Made by a program: the position numbers and the translations under genes. 64,000 nucleotides of DNA, taken from positions 62,001 to 126,000 of the forward strand of contig NZ_VATY01000003.1 of NCBI RefSeq assembly GCF_005885635.1, given 5' to 3'. The stretch comes from Maribacter algarum (ex Zhang et al. 2020). GTDB lineage: Bacteria; Bacteroidota; Bacteroidia; Flavobacteriales; Flavobacteriaceae. This document shows, piece after piece, positions 9,941 through 17,877 of the stretch. Within the stretch, counting starts at the first letter, position 1. Every line of letters starts with the position of its first letter. A model generated the notes under the pieces. It did no database searches. It was not told where the DNA came from and worked only from the letters and a program-made list of their open reading frames with translations.

Positions 9941-10984
9941 TTATCGCGCCACTCTACCCGAAGCGTCACCACCCATTAGCTTTTCTACCTCGGCTACGGT
10001 TACCAAATTCGCATCTCCTTTGATGGTATGTTTTAAACAGGATGCCGCCACTGCGAAATCAAGTGCATTTTGGTCGTCTTCAGGATATTTTAATAATCCG
10101 TAAATAAGACCGCCCATGAATGAATCGCCCCCTCCTACTCTATCGACGATGTCGGTAATTTGGTATTGACGTGTTTCGTACATTTTTGAGCCGTCCCATA
10201 ACACGCCAGCCCATGTATTGTGCGATGCAGAAATGGAACCTCTAAGTGTTGTGATTACCTTTTTGGCCTTTGGGAATTTTTTCATCATCTGTTTACAGAC
10301 CGATAGGAAAGCTTCCGCCTTAACGTCATGACCATCTTTATGAACGTCCAATCCCTCTGGATGAATACCAAAGTGTTTTTCGGCATCTTCTTCGTTTCCT
10401 AAAATAATATCGCAATACGAAGTTAGTTCAGTCATAATCGCTTCACGGTCACCTCCGTAGTTCCAGAGTTTTGCACGGTAGTTCAAATCTGTGGAAATAG
10501 TGATTCCCTTTTTGTCTGCAGCTTTTACTGCTTCCAGACATACATCGGCAGCTCCTTGAGAAATTGCGGGGGTAATTCCTGTCCAATGGAACCACTCAAC
10601 ATCTTTAAAAACGGCATCCCAATCGATCATTCCCGATTCAATCTCTGCAATTGCGGAATGGGCTCGGTCATATACTACTTTAGATCCCCGAGAAACAGCA
10701 CCTGTTTCCAAAAAATATATTCCTAGACGATCTCCACCAAAAACAATCTTATCAGTACCTACACCCCTTTTGCGCATTTCCATCAAAGCGCATTCGCCAA
10801 TATCGTTTTTTGGTAAACGTGTTACAAAATCTACGGGTACACCATAATTGGCGAGTGATACTGCCACATTGGATTCACCTCCACCGTATAGCACATCAAA
10901 ATTATTGGCCTGGGAAAATCTTAAAAAACCTGGAGGTGCCAAACGGAGCATAATTTCACCGAAGGTTACTACTTTTTTTATCAT
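9941..10984 (-). CDS. kdgK: 2-keto-3-deoxygluconate kinase (PfkB family)
   Basis: A 347-residue ribokinase-fold sugar kinase. The N-terminal GEIMLRLAPPGFLRF segment is typical of KDG kinases, the GGGESNVA glycine motif binds sugar, and VGGGDSFMGGL near residue 290 carries the catalytic Asp and anion hole. The frame is open to 11005, but the ATG at 10984 gives the usual N-terminus. It phosphorylates KDG made by both uronate branches. It is first in the minus-strand operon; a candidate promoter and operator lie just upstream (11008-11028). Confidence 0.94.
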   Translation of the reverse strand: MIKKVVTFGEIMLRLAPPGFLRFSQANNFDVLYGGGESNVAVSLANYGVPVDFVTRLPKNDIGECALMEMRKRGVGTDKIVFGGDRLGIYFLETGAVSRGSKVVYDRAHSAIAEIESGMIDWDAVFKDVEWFHWTGITPAISQGAADVCLEAVKAADKKGITISTDLNYRAKLWNYGGDREAIMTELTSYCDIILGNEEDAEKHFGIHPEGLDVHKDGHDVKAEAFLSVCKQMMKKFPKAKKVITTLRGSISASHNTWAGVLWDGSKMYETRQYQITDIVDRVGGGDSFMGGLIYGLLKYPEDDQNALDFAVAASCLKHTIKGDANLVTVAEVEKLMGGDASGRVAR

Positions 10985-11007
10985 AAAATATTCTACAAAC
11001 AACACTA

Positions 11008-11028
11008 CAAAACTAGTTGCATTTGCAA
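11008..11028 (-). promoter_or_regulatory. candidate kdgK promoter element with overlapping inverted repeat
   Basis: On the minus strand the sequence TAGTTTTG (11015 to 11008) fits the flavobacterial -7 consensus TAnnTTTG and lies 24 bases upstream of the kdgK ATG. Immediately upstream the inverted repeat TTGCA-TT-TGCAA spans 11017-11028. No well-spaced TTTG -33 element was found, so the promoter call is weak. The repeat could be an operator for a uronate-responsive regulator; no such regulator gene is in the window. Confidence 0.35.
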
Positions 11029-11574
11029 AATAATAAGTTCATATATGGTGAAATATAATCCACACTAGTGGTAATATTAGAATCAGGTATCCAGTAAAAA
11101 ATGTCCCTGCTAGATATTTAAACAATTTGATAATCGCAGAGTTAGCTATTTAAAAAAGATTCTTAATCTCTTTTATGGTAGTTTGCAATTTTACGAATTG
11201 TTATAGAGCTTAATAACTAGAGAATTCTTAATATTAAAGGATTAGTTTTGGCTAATTACGAAAACTGAACTTGAAGAAGTTTCACATAGAAGTTTGAATA
11301 TCAAAAAAGGTGATTGAATTTTGGTTTCTCCAAATAACGTAAAGGGTTGTTAAATGGTATCTTTTTATTGCAAAAGTTATCAATATACCTGAGTATTTAT
11401 GTTGAGGAGCTGTATAGTTCTATCTGTGATTTTATTTGTATTATACACTTACTGTATTAGGGGTTTTTATTTTTAGAAAGAGGTTTGTCCTTGGAATAGA
11501 GTCCATTTCTTTCCCATTATTGAGTAATTGGATTTTCAATGCCTCTTTATTAAGGTCATAATTTTTGGAGTTGT
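11029..11574. other. gene-poor intergenic region
   Basis: About 550 AT-rich bases between the kdgK promoter and the terminator of the next minus-strand operon. I see no supportable gene. A 25-codon hydrophobic frame at 11399-11476 exists but has no supporting evidence. No repeats of note and no tRNA were found. Confidence 0.5.
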
Positions 11575-11610
11575 TCTAAAAACACGAGCCACCTGTAATG
11601 GAGATGGCTC
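11575..11610 (-). terminator. rho-independent terminator after the DoxX/NTF2-like operon
   Basis: The arms GAGCCA (11586-11591) and TGGCTC (11605-11610) form a stem. On the minus strand it is followed by a T-rich run (11575-11582). It is placed about 30 bases after the stop of the NTF2-like gene. Confidence 0.7.
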
Positions 11611-11638
11611 TTGTTTCTTTCAAAAATGGTATCCTATC

Positions 11639-12127
11639 CTATAGCGGCTGGATTAATATATTTTCTCTAATTATTTGCCAGCGATTATCTTCCCAAACGA
11701 AATCTAGAATCACTATCAGTTCGCTTTTTTCTTCAGTAAAATTTACCCTTCTTTTTACGACGATATGGCCTCTATCTTCATTGACTTCTAAATGAATAAA
11801 TTTTGCCCAAGAATTCTTTGTGCGTTCTTCACCTTCCAATTTAGATGCGATCAGTTCTTTAAATGCATCCTTTTTAAAAGTAGTTTTATTGTCATTTGGG
11901 TCTATCATAATAACCATCATATCATCATGGTAGATAGCATCAAGTTGAGCCACACCAAAGTTCTCATCTGGTTCTATTAATCTATTTATAGCCCTTTTTA
12001 ATCCTAATTCTGTTTTTTCATCTTGTTTTTTCATCTTGGAATTTTCATTATTAGTTTCATTACAGGAAAACATAACGATAGCTAGAAATACCACATTTAG
12101 CATCCGACTAACTATCGTGAGCGTCAT
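11639..12127 (-). CDS. NTF2-like (DUF4440/SnoaL-type) lipoprotein
   Basis: About 162 residues with a short signal ending in VMFSCNE, a lipobox, so the product is probably membrane anchored. The rest resembles the nuclear-transport-factor-2 fold: an early helical segment with INRLIEPDEN, then strands ending in FVWEDNRWQIIRE. The frame is open to 12184, but that overlaps the upstream DoxX gene by 77 bases. ATGs at 12127 and 12103 both give a signal peptide, and I prefer 12127 because it keeps a basic residue before the hydrophobic core. Ligand or activity unknown. It is the last gene of the DoxX-containing cluster. Confidence 0.65.
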   Translation of the reverse strand: MTLTIVSRMLNVVFLAIVMFSCNETNNENSKMKKQDEKTELGLKRAINRLIEPDENFGVAQLDAIYHDDMMVIMIDPNDNKTTFKKDAFKELIASKLEGEERTKNSWAKFIHLEVNEDRGHIVVKRRVNFTEEKSELIVILDFVWEDNRWQIIRENILIQPL

Positions 12128-12518
12128 GATGCTTGTATTTAGTGCTTGCTTTTTGTACATATGCCCCAAATAACTTCCTATCATACCTCCATGAAACTAT
12201 AGTCAAGATGATAGCAGCAAGTCCATGGTATATAAATCCGTCACCCACCATAATATGAGCGGCAACTGCAAGAATTGCGTCAAAAAGAAAACCTGCATAG
12301 GCTAATTCTTTTAAGAACAACGAATTTCTGGTCAATATCACAATAGGCCCCAGAATTTTTAGCACTGCTAATGGATATATAATCCAAGTAGGAAATCCCA
12401 GACTTATGAAAAATTGATGCGCATAATCGTAATTAAAAAGGTACATTAGAGCACCCGAAGCAAACAAAAAACTTATAATCGCTGTTGCTGTCCAGTAAAT
12501 AATCTTATCTCTTTTCAT
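12108..12518 (-). CDS. DoxX-like membrane protein, copy 2
   Basis: 136 residues from MKRDKIIYW, with four predicted membrane helices (about 7-27, 46-66, 72-92, 95-115) in the DoxX-like family. It is clearly a paralogue of the gene directly upstream (12523-12912): both start MKR-KIIYW, share GFPxWIIYPLAVLK, LLKELAYAGFLxDAILA and the terminal SWxYDRK motif. The longer frame to 12530 would overlap the upstream gene. DoxX proteins are linked to quinone or thiosulfate metabolism in some organisms; the role here is unknown. Confidence 0.85.
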   Translation of the reverse strand: MKRDKIIYWTATAIISFLFASGALMYLFNYDYAHQFFISLGFPTWIIYPLAVLKILGPIVILTRNSLFLKELAYAGFLFDAILAVAAHIMVGDGFIYHGLAAIILTIVSWRYDRKLFGAYVQKASTKYKHHDAHDS

Positions 12519-12522
12519 AATT

Positions 12523-12912
12523 TTATACATTTATTTTTTTTAAATCTTGCTCATAATTTCCGAATACTTTTCTGTCATAAACCCATGAAACTGCAGTAGC
12601 AACTATGGCAATTACAGCAGGCATAAACTCACCATCATCGACTATTATGTGCGCACTTAAAGCAAGTATTGCGTCATATAAAAACCCTGCGTAAGCTAGT
12701 TCTTTTAATAAGTTCACTTTTTTAGTAAGTATGGCTATAACTCCAAAAACTTTCAGTACTGCCAATGGATAAATAATCCAAACGGGAAACCCTAGGTTTA
12801 TAAAAAAGCCTTCGATCCTTGGATAGTTAAAAAAATACATCATTGCACTAAACATGAATAACGCACAAAGTAATCCAGTTGAAATCCAATAAATGATTTT
12901 GTTTCTTTTCAT
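12523..12912 (-). CDS. DoxX-like membrane protein, copy 1
   Basis: 129 residues with four predicted membrane segments and the DoxX-like motifs PVWIIYPLAVLKVFG and ELAYAGFLYDAILALSAH. It lies 4 bases after the peroxiredoxin gene and 4 bases before its tandem paralogue, so all are probably one transcript. The pair looks like a recent-to-moderate local duplication. Function is not known; the peroxiredoxin neighbour suggests redox protection. Confidence 0.87.
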   Translation of the reverse strand: MKRNKIIYWISTGLLCALFMFSAMMYFFNYPRIEGFFINLGFPVWIIYPLAVLKVFGVIAILTKKVNLLKELAYAGFLYDAILALSAHIIVDDGEFMPAVIAIVATAVSWVYDRKVFGNYEQDLKKINV

Positions 12913-12916
12913 AATA

Positions 12917-13579
12917 TTAAATCTTTTCGGTTATTAAGTTGTTTTTCAAAATGTTCAAAAGTTCTGTGGGTTCGAGTCGTGTCATGTAATCTTCCTCGAA
13001 ATGGACGAACACGACTTCCATTTTCCTATTGATAACATATACTGCAGGAACAGGCAATTCAAAATTATTGTTCCCATGAACTCTAGTGAAATCCATCCCG
13101 AAATTTTCGAATTCCTTTTTAGAGGCTTCGTCAAGTTGAAATACTATGCCTATGGCTTTCATTAATTCGGCATCAAAATCTGTCAATACAGGAAAAGAAA
13201 GTGCATTTTTATCGCTTGTTTTAACCGCCAGTTCTGGTATTTCGGCACTTATTCCAACAATATCCGCATCCAACTCGTTGAAGGCTTTACGTAGTCTTTC
13301 ATATTCTCGTAATTCCATATTACAGTATGGGCACCAACCCCCTCTATAAAAGTTTAGGATCAGGAATTCCTGTTCTATCAAATCGCTTAACAATGAATTA
13401 TGTCCATTGATGGTTTGAAGATTCATATCTGGAACATGGTCCCCTACCTTCAGTGCATTTTCCTTTAACTGATTTTTTCTGATTTCAGCGATACTATCAG
13501 TAAACACTTTGATTATTGAACGCGGCATTCTTTCCATAGTGGCGTTGCGCATCTGTTCCAGTTGTTCTTGCAATGTCAT
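12917..13579 (-). CDS. AhpC/TSA-type peroxiredoxin
   Basis: The 220-residue protein has a thioredoxin-fold peroxiredoxin domain (about 40-190) with the active-site segment FYRGGWCPYCNMEL near residue 80. The CPYC pair is like that of the peroxiredoxin-like redoxin family rather than the PxxxTxxC of classical 2-Cys AhpC. An N-terminal helical extension of about 40 residues precedes it. There is no signal peptide, so it is cytoplasmic. A short inverted repeat (13584-13601) sits directly before its ATG, and an AraC-type regulator gene lies upstream on the same strand. Confidence 0.88.
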   Translation of the reverse strand: MTLQEQLEQMRNATMERMPRSIIKVFTDSIAEIRKNQLKENALKVGDHVPDMNLQTINGHNSLLSDLIEQEFLILNFYRGGWCPYCNMELREYERLRKAFNELDADIVGISAEIPELAVKTSDKNALSFPVLTDFDAELMKAIGIVFQLDEASKKEFENFGMDFTRVHGNNNFELPVPAVYVINRKMEVVFVHFEEDYMTRLEPTELLNILKNNLITEKI

Positions 13580-13583
13580 TTTA

Positions 13584-13601
13584 TACCAATTTTGTTTGGT
13601 A
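13584..13601 (-). promoter_or_regulatory. inverted repeat just upstream of the peroxiredoxin gene
   Basis: The arms TACCAA (13584-13589) and TTGGTA (13596-13601) are perfect and separated by six bases. They end four bases before the peroxiredoxin start codon on the minus strand. This could be an operator, for instance for the AraC-family protein encoded next door; the claim rests only on symmetry and position. Confidence 0.35.
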
Positions 13602-13662
13602 CAAATGTCTTGTCAAACAACTGGAATTAGATTATCTATGCTTGCAAACTGATAGTCAATCT

Positions 13663-14544
13663 CTAACCGGAAGTGGATTTTTTCAATTTCTGCTGAAATT
13701 GATTCGGGGTAACACTAGTGAATTTCTTAAAAAACCGAATAAAATTCGAAGGTTCGTTAAACCCCATTTTATAGGCAATCTCTTGGGAAGTATATTTGTC
13801 CTCTGAAATGTTGCGCTTGGCCTCTAACAGTAACCAGCTATCTAAAAAAGCCTTGGCTGTTTTATTACCGATCTGCTTGCAGATGTCATTTAGATATTTG
13901 TAGGACACGGATAGTTTTTGAGCATAATCCTTTGCATTATGACTCTCATGGTAGCATTCGGTAATCAACTGTTTGAAGCTAATAAAGTCTTTAAACCGTT
14001 GACTTTCAAAAGTTTTGTGCTGATAAATGGAGCATCGCTTAATTTGTAATAATAAAGACATAAAAACCGCGTTGATGATTTCAGATTTCATAACAAGATT
14101 GGAATCTTCATGCAAGTTTTGAAGAAGCTGTAAAGTCGGATTTAAAGCTGATATATTTTCTTTTCCGATCAGTATGCTTGGAGTATGGTAGATATGCAGG
14201 AAATGAAATAGGTTTTTCTCACTTATGTTCTGAGTAATGAAGATTTCTTCAAAAGAAATTACAAATCCTTTGACCCGAAGCTCTTTGTCAAAGGCGTGGA
14301 CCTGATCTTTTGTCAAGGGTAAGATTACCCCAGGTGACAAAATCTCTTCCCTGAAATCAATAGTATGGATACCTTCACCTTCGGTAACTAATATCATGGC
14401 GTTAAATTCAATCCTATGCGGATTTGATAGATCATACGCACTTTCCTTGCACCGTTTATAAAGTTCTTTAATGGAGATAAATTCAAAGGGAATAGGTTGA
14501 TTAACGAACCGCGAAAAAATAATGTTTTCTATGTCTTTCTTCAT
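13663..14544 (-). CDS. AraC-family transcriptional regulator
   Basis: 293 residues. The N-terminal half (about 1-150) is a cupin-like ligand domain with LVTEGEGIHTIDF and PGVILPLTKDQVHAF; the C-terminal 100 residues carry the double helix-turn-helix, including SVSYKYLNDICKQIGNK and the signature IAYKMGFNEPSNFIRFFKKF. It lies 83 bases upstream of the peroxiredoxin/DoxX genes on the same strand and probably controls them. The ligand is unknown. Confidence 0.9.
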   Translation of the reverse strand: MKKDIENIIFSRFVNQPIPFEFISIKELYKRCKESAYDLSNPHRIEFNAMILVTEGEGIHTIDFREEILSPGVILPLTKDQVHAFDKELRVKGFVISFEEIFITQNISEKNLFHFLHIYHTPSILIGKENISALNPTLQLLQNLHEDSNLVMKSEIINAVFMSLLLQIKRCSIYQHKTFESQRFKDFISFKQLITECYHESHNAKDYAQKLSVSYKYLNDICKQIGNKTAKAFLDSWLLLEAKRNISEDKYTSQEIAYKMGFNEPSNFIRFFKKFTSVTPNQFQQKLKKSTSG

Positions 14545-14953
14545 TGATTAATAGTGTCCTTTTTAATAGGCTATAACTTACGGTTAGAATTACTGGTGAA
14601 AATATTGGTATTCTACGGACACCTCTAATTTCAAAAATTATCGTCCTATGCAATTCATATTCAATTATTGAGCGTAATTTATGGTAATATAAAATAGCGG
14701 ATTTATCGCAGTATTTTCAACTAACTTAACGAATATAAAATGAAAGGCATATTGCCTTGCTCCGTTTGCTCAAAGGAAGTCATCAAAAAATGAAGACCGT
14801 AAAATAATTCCACAAAGAAATATATTAATCAACTTTACATCTACCTAATTGGTTGATTATCTGATTGGAACACTTTTGAAGACTCCAATAAAATGAGGAA
14901 CGTATATAAAAGGAATAAAAAAATGAGTGTTTTAGTCTCTTTGACCTTACCAT
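14545..14953. other. intergenic region upstream of the AraC gene
   Basis: About 410 AT-rich bases that must contain the AraC gene promoter (minus strand). A 17-codon frame at 14741-14794 encodes a peptide with a CSVC pair, which looks like the front of a zinc-ribbon gene that breaks off; I do not call it a gene. No strong hairpin or repeat was seen. Confidence 0.4.
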
Positions 14954-15202
14954 TTATTTGCTCTCTTTGTAGGAAACCTTCTTAACATCAACTTGTTTCT
15001 CCATTTGTAAAACAATCCTATTAAAGTCGTCATTTGAAACATTTAGAATAATTTCGAACAAAGAAGAATGTTCTTCGATTTTTTCAAATTGAAAATGTAG
15101 AATATCCAAATTCGGTCTAAGTAAAACATTGGAAATTCGGCTTATAAGCCGTTGCCCTGCATCGGCCTCTATAGTGAGTTTAATTTTTTGATTGATTTGC
15201 AT
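14954..15202 (-). CDS. small ACT-domain protein (IlvM/IlvN-like)
   Basis: 82 residues that cover one ACT domain. The order of strands and helices and the ending QVDVKKVSYKES resemble the small regulatory subunit of acetolactate synthase (IlvM/IlvN), where the equivalent segment reads like LVDVxxV. No ilvB, ilvC or other branched-chain gene is near; flanking genes are a CtlX-like hydrolase and an AraC regulator. It may bind an amino acid and act in trans. Assignment by fold pattern only. Confidence 0.6.
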   Translation of the reverse strand: MQINQKIKLTIEADAGQRLISRISNVLLRPNLDILHFQFEKIEEHSSLFEIILNVSNDDFNRIVLQMEKQVDVKKVSYKESK

Positions 15203-15403
15203 TTAAAAAAGGAAATTATTTACTGTTACTTTCTAATTCCAAAGACTGAGATCCCCGGGGATTTAGGAATTTATTGCATTTCTGAACCTTTTAACCCGTT
15301 TTAAAAATTCCATTGATGACACCTATAATAGACGAAAGCTCAACCATTATTTACTGCTAAATGTTGTTATTAATTTGATATTATGTTTGGTTTTTTCTGT
15401 ACG
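15203..15403. other. intergenic region with a GC-rich 12-bp palindrome
   Basis: The perfect palindrome ATCCCCGGGGAT lies at 15251-15262 in an otherwise AT-rich spacer between ctlX (ending at 15404) and the ACT gene promoter. No T-run follows, so it is not a typical terminator; a protein-binding site is possible. Confidence 0.4.
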
Positions 15404-16369
15404 CTACAATCCGCTTCTTTTAGGCAAAAATACTTCCGCCATCATACACCTTGCACTACCACCACCGCAGATTTCAATTGTACTGAGATCAGTATGAACT
15501 ATATCACAATACTTTTGGATATTTATGATTTGATGCGGCAAAAGACTATTTGCGGCAGCACTGCTCATTATCAAATATTCGTAACCTTGGTTATTTCTTA
15601 CTTGAAGCATATTCCCAGCAAAATTGGACATCTGCTTTTCTGAAATATGGATGATATGTTTACTGGATTGTTTAAGGTGTTCTATGACATTTTTTCTTTC
15701 CAAATCATCATCAATACACTCTGAACAAATGATAACGAATCTATTTGCGATACATATCATCACGTTGGTATGATAAATGAGTTTTCGTTGGCCGCCAACA
15801 TCCTGAAACGCCGAAAATGAAATTGGCGTATACCCCATATCGAAGCAAAATTTTTCAAGCAGATCTGGGTGGGCCTTATCCGATAGCGCACAATAAGCAA
15901 GTCTTTTTTCACGGTCCAAGACCATGCTACCGGTACCTTCCAGAAATTGACCAAATTGTTCCGAATTAGAATAATCCTTTACTTTTGTAGAATCAAAACC
16001 AGATAAGTTAAGAACTTTCCATATATCGAGCTGGCGTTCCTTTCTTCGATTCTCCGCGAACATGGGATAGAGAACAACGGTTCCGTCTTCATGAAAAGAA
16101 ATCCAATTATTGGGAAATATGGAGTCAGGGGTGTCCGAGCTGTTACTGTCCTCGACTATTAAGACATTTATACCATGGTCTTTGAGAATTTTCGCAAATG
16201 TATCAAACTCTTTCTTTGCCCTATCGTTGATATCTTTTTCATCCCCAGCCTGGTTTTCCTGAAAATAATTGTTCACGGCCGTTTCCTCGTTCATTCGAAA
16301 CTTGGTTGGTCTGACCATAAGAATCGTATCGGTCACTTGGCTCTGCCTTCTCGATTTTGTAGCTATCAT
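15404..16369 (-). CDS. ctlX: citrulline-utilisation hydrolase CtlX-like (amidinotransferase fold)
   Basis: 321 residues of the guanidino-group-modifying superfamily. MVRPTKFRMN at the N-terminus, DSIFPNNWIS, EGTGSMVLDR, the YHTNVMICI segment with the catalytic His, and the C-terminal CGGGSARCMMAEVF with the nucleophilic Cys are all as in CtlX / arginine-deiminase-related proteins. It probably acts on arginine, citrulline or a related compound in the cytoplasm. It starts 2 bases after the aminotransferase stop and is the last gene of a three-gene operon with the aminotransferase and the DsbD-like gene. Confidence 0.85.
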   Translation of the reverse strand: MIATKSRRQSQVTDTILMVRPTKFRMNEETAVNNYFQENQAGDEKDINDRAKKEFDTFAKILKDHGINVLIVEDSNSSDTPDSIFPNNWISFHEDGTVVLYPMFAENRRKERQLDIWKVLNLSGFDSTKVKDYSNSEQFGQFLEGTGSMVLDREKRLAYCALSDKAHPDLLEKFCFDMGYTPISFSAFQDVGGQRKLIYHTNVMICIANRFVIICSECIDDDLERKNVIEHLKQSSKHIIHISEKQMSNFAGNMLQVRNNQGYEYLIMSSAAANSLLPHQIINIQKYCDIVHTDLSTIEICGGGSARCMMAEVFLPKRSGL

Positions 16370-16371
16370 AT

Positions 16372-17868
16372 TTACCTATTGCTCAAAGTTTTCCCTTGAT
16401 CTTTTTCGTCGAACCATTGTTCGAGCGATACCAAGAAATCATTCTCCTGATTTTTCGGCCGATATCCGAAAGGTGTAAAGCGATACTCTTTTTTCCATCC
16501 CATTCCCTTTTTTGCTACGCGTTCAACCGCATCGCATACCTTTTCGATTTCGCTGTCGGTCATCGTGGGATGGAACGAAATGCGCACCCAACCAGGTTTG
16601 TTTATGACGCACCCGAGCTCACTTCCCGCCATGATCTGCTTCGACCGCTCTTCATCGATATTCATCAAATAATGACCATAGGTGCCCGCACAGGAACAAC
16701 CGCCCCTGGCCTGTATTCCAAATTTATCGTTCAGAAGTTTGACAACGAGATCATAGTTCAATCCCTCCAAGGAAAAAGAGAAGATGGAAAGCCTTTTTCT
16801 ATGTTGAGAGGCCAAAATGGTAAGGCCTTCCACTTTTTCAAGTCTTTCGAATACCATTGCATTTATCTGTTCTTCACGTCGGGCGATATGTTGCGTTCCC
16901 ATTTTTTCTTTCAACCGAATCGCCATTGCCGTTCGTATGGTCTGCAAAAAACCTGGAGTACCACCGTCCTCACGTTCCTCAATATCCTTTTTGTACCTGT
17001 GGTTGCCCCACGGGTCGGTAAAGACGACCGTACCGCCACCAGGATTTTCAGGAGCTGATAATTCGTAAAGCTTCTTCTTGAATATCAGCACGCCACTGCT
17101 ACCGGGACCTCCCAAAAATTTATGGGGTGAAAAGGTAATGGCATCGATATATTCGGTCTCATTGGGATTCATGTCGATATCGACATAGGGTGCATTACAG
17201 GCAAAATCCACAAAACAAAGTGCATCGTTTTCGTGGGCCAGTCTGGAAATCTTGCGATAGGGTAGCTCAATACCCGTTACGTTCGAGCATGCCGTCACCG
17301 ATACGATTTTATCTCTGTTCCGATAGGATTTGAGTAATCGTTCCAGAGCTTCCAAGTCTACAAGTCCGTCTTCGGTATGTGGAATCAATTTCACTTCGGC
17401 CAACGTCTCCAACCATGGTGTATGGTTACTATGATGTTCCATATGGGATATGAAAACTATCGGGAATTTCTTTTCCGCAATATCCAAATAGGGCTTTAAC
17501 TGTTCAGGTACACGCAGACCAAGAATGCGCAAAAGCCTGTTCATAGCGCCTGTCATACCCGTACCGCAGCATATCAATACATCGTCCTCCGATGCGTTCA
17601 CGTGTTTCTTTATGACCTGTCGCGCCTTATGATAGGCCCTCGTCATGGTCGCCCCCGTGAGCGAAGTCTCCGTATGGGTATTGGCCACCCACGGGCCGAC
17701 CCTGTGCGCCATGGTTTCCTCTATGGGCCAGTACAATCGGCCACTAGCCGTCCAATCGGCATATAACAATCGGTGTTCGCCATTATTATTTTTAAAGGTC
17801 TCGTTCCTTCCGATTATCCCTTCCCTGAAGGTTTCGAAATGTCTTTCCAAGTTGGTCTCCATGTTCAT
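16372..17868 (-). CDS. class V aminotransferase (cysteine desulfurase-like)
   Basis: 498 residues with a fold type I PLP domain. CGTGMTGAMNRLLRIL binds PLP phosphate, SHMEHHSNHTPW and FVDFACNAP are class V motifs, and SPHKFLGG contains the PLP lysine. A Cys in ARGGCSCAGTYGHY sits where the sulfur-accepting Cys lies in desulfurases, so cysteine desulfurase or related PLP chemistry is likely. It is about 90 residues longer than SufS. It is 9 bases from the DsbD-like gene and 2 from ctlX. G+C is intermediate (27 of 60 in 17101-17160). Confidence 0.82.
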   Translation of the reverse strand: MNMETNLERHFETFREGIIGRNETFKNNNGEHRLLYADWTASGRLYWPIEETMAHRVGPWVANTHTETSLTGATMTRAYHKARQVIKKHVNASEDDVLICCGTGMTGAMNRLLRILGLRVPEQLKPYLDIAEKKFPIVFISHMEHHSNHTPWLETLAEVKLIPHTEDGLVDLEALERLLKSYRNRDKIVSVTACSNVTGIELPYRKISRLAHENDALCFVDFACNAPYVDIDMNPNETEYIDAITFSPHKFLGGPGSSGVLIFKKKLYELSAPENPGGGTVVFTDPWGNHRYKKDIEEREDGGTPGFLQTIRTAMAIRLKEKMGTQHIARREEQINAMVFERLEKVEGLTILASQHRKRLSIFSFSLEGLNYDLVVKLLNDKFGIQARGGCSCAGTYGHYLMNIDEERSKQIMAGSELGCVINKPGWVRISFHPTMTDSEIEKVCDAVERVAKKGMGWKKEYRFTPFGYRPKNQENDFLVSLEQWFDEKDQGKTLSNR

Positions 17869-17877
17869 ATCCTTTGG

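Noticed and set aside
11399-11476. 25-codon hydrophobic frame in the kdgK spacer
   Set aside because: Short, no support from neighbours or motifs, and expected by chance in AT-rich DNA.
14741-14794. 17-codon frame with a CSVC pair
   Set aside because: Too short for a zinc ribbon and it stops early; at most a remnant.
16396-17058. 220-codon plus-strand frame opposite the class V aminotransferase gene
   Set aside because: It lies wholly within a well-supported gene on the other strand and its translation has no domain-like pattern.
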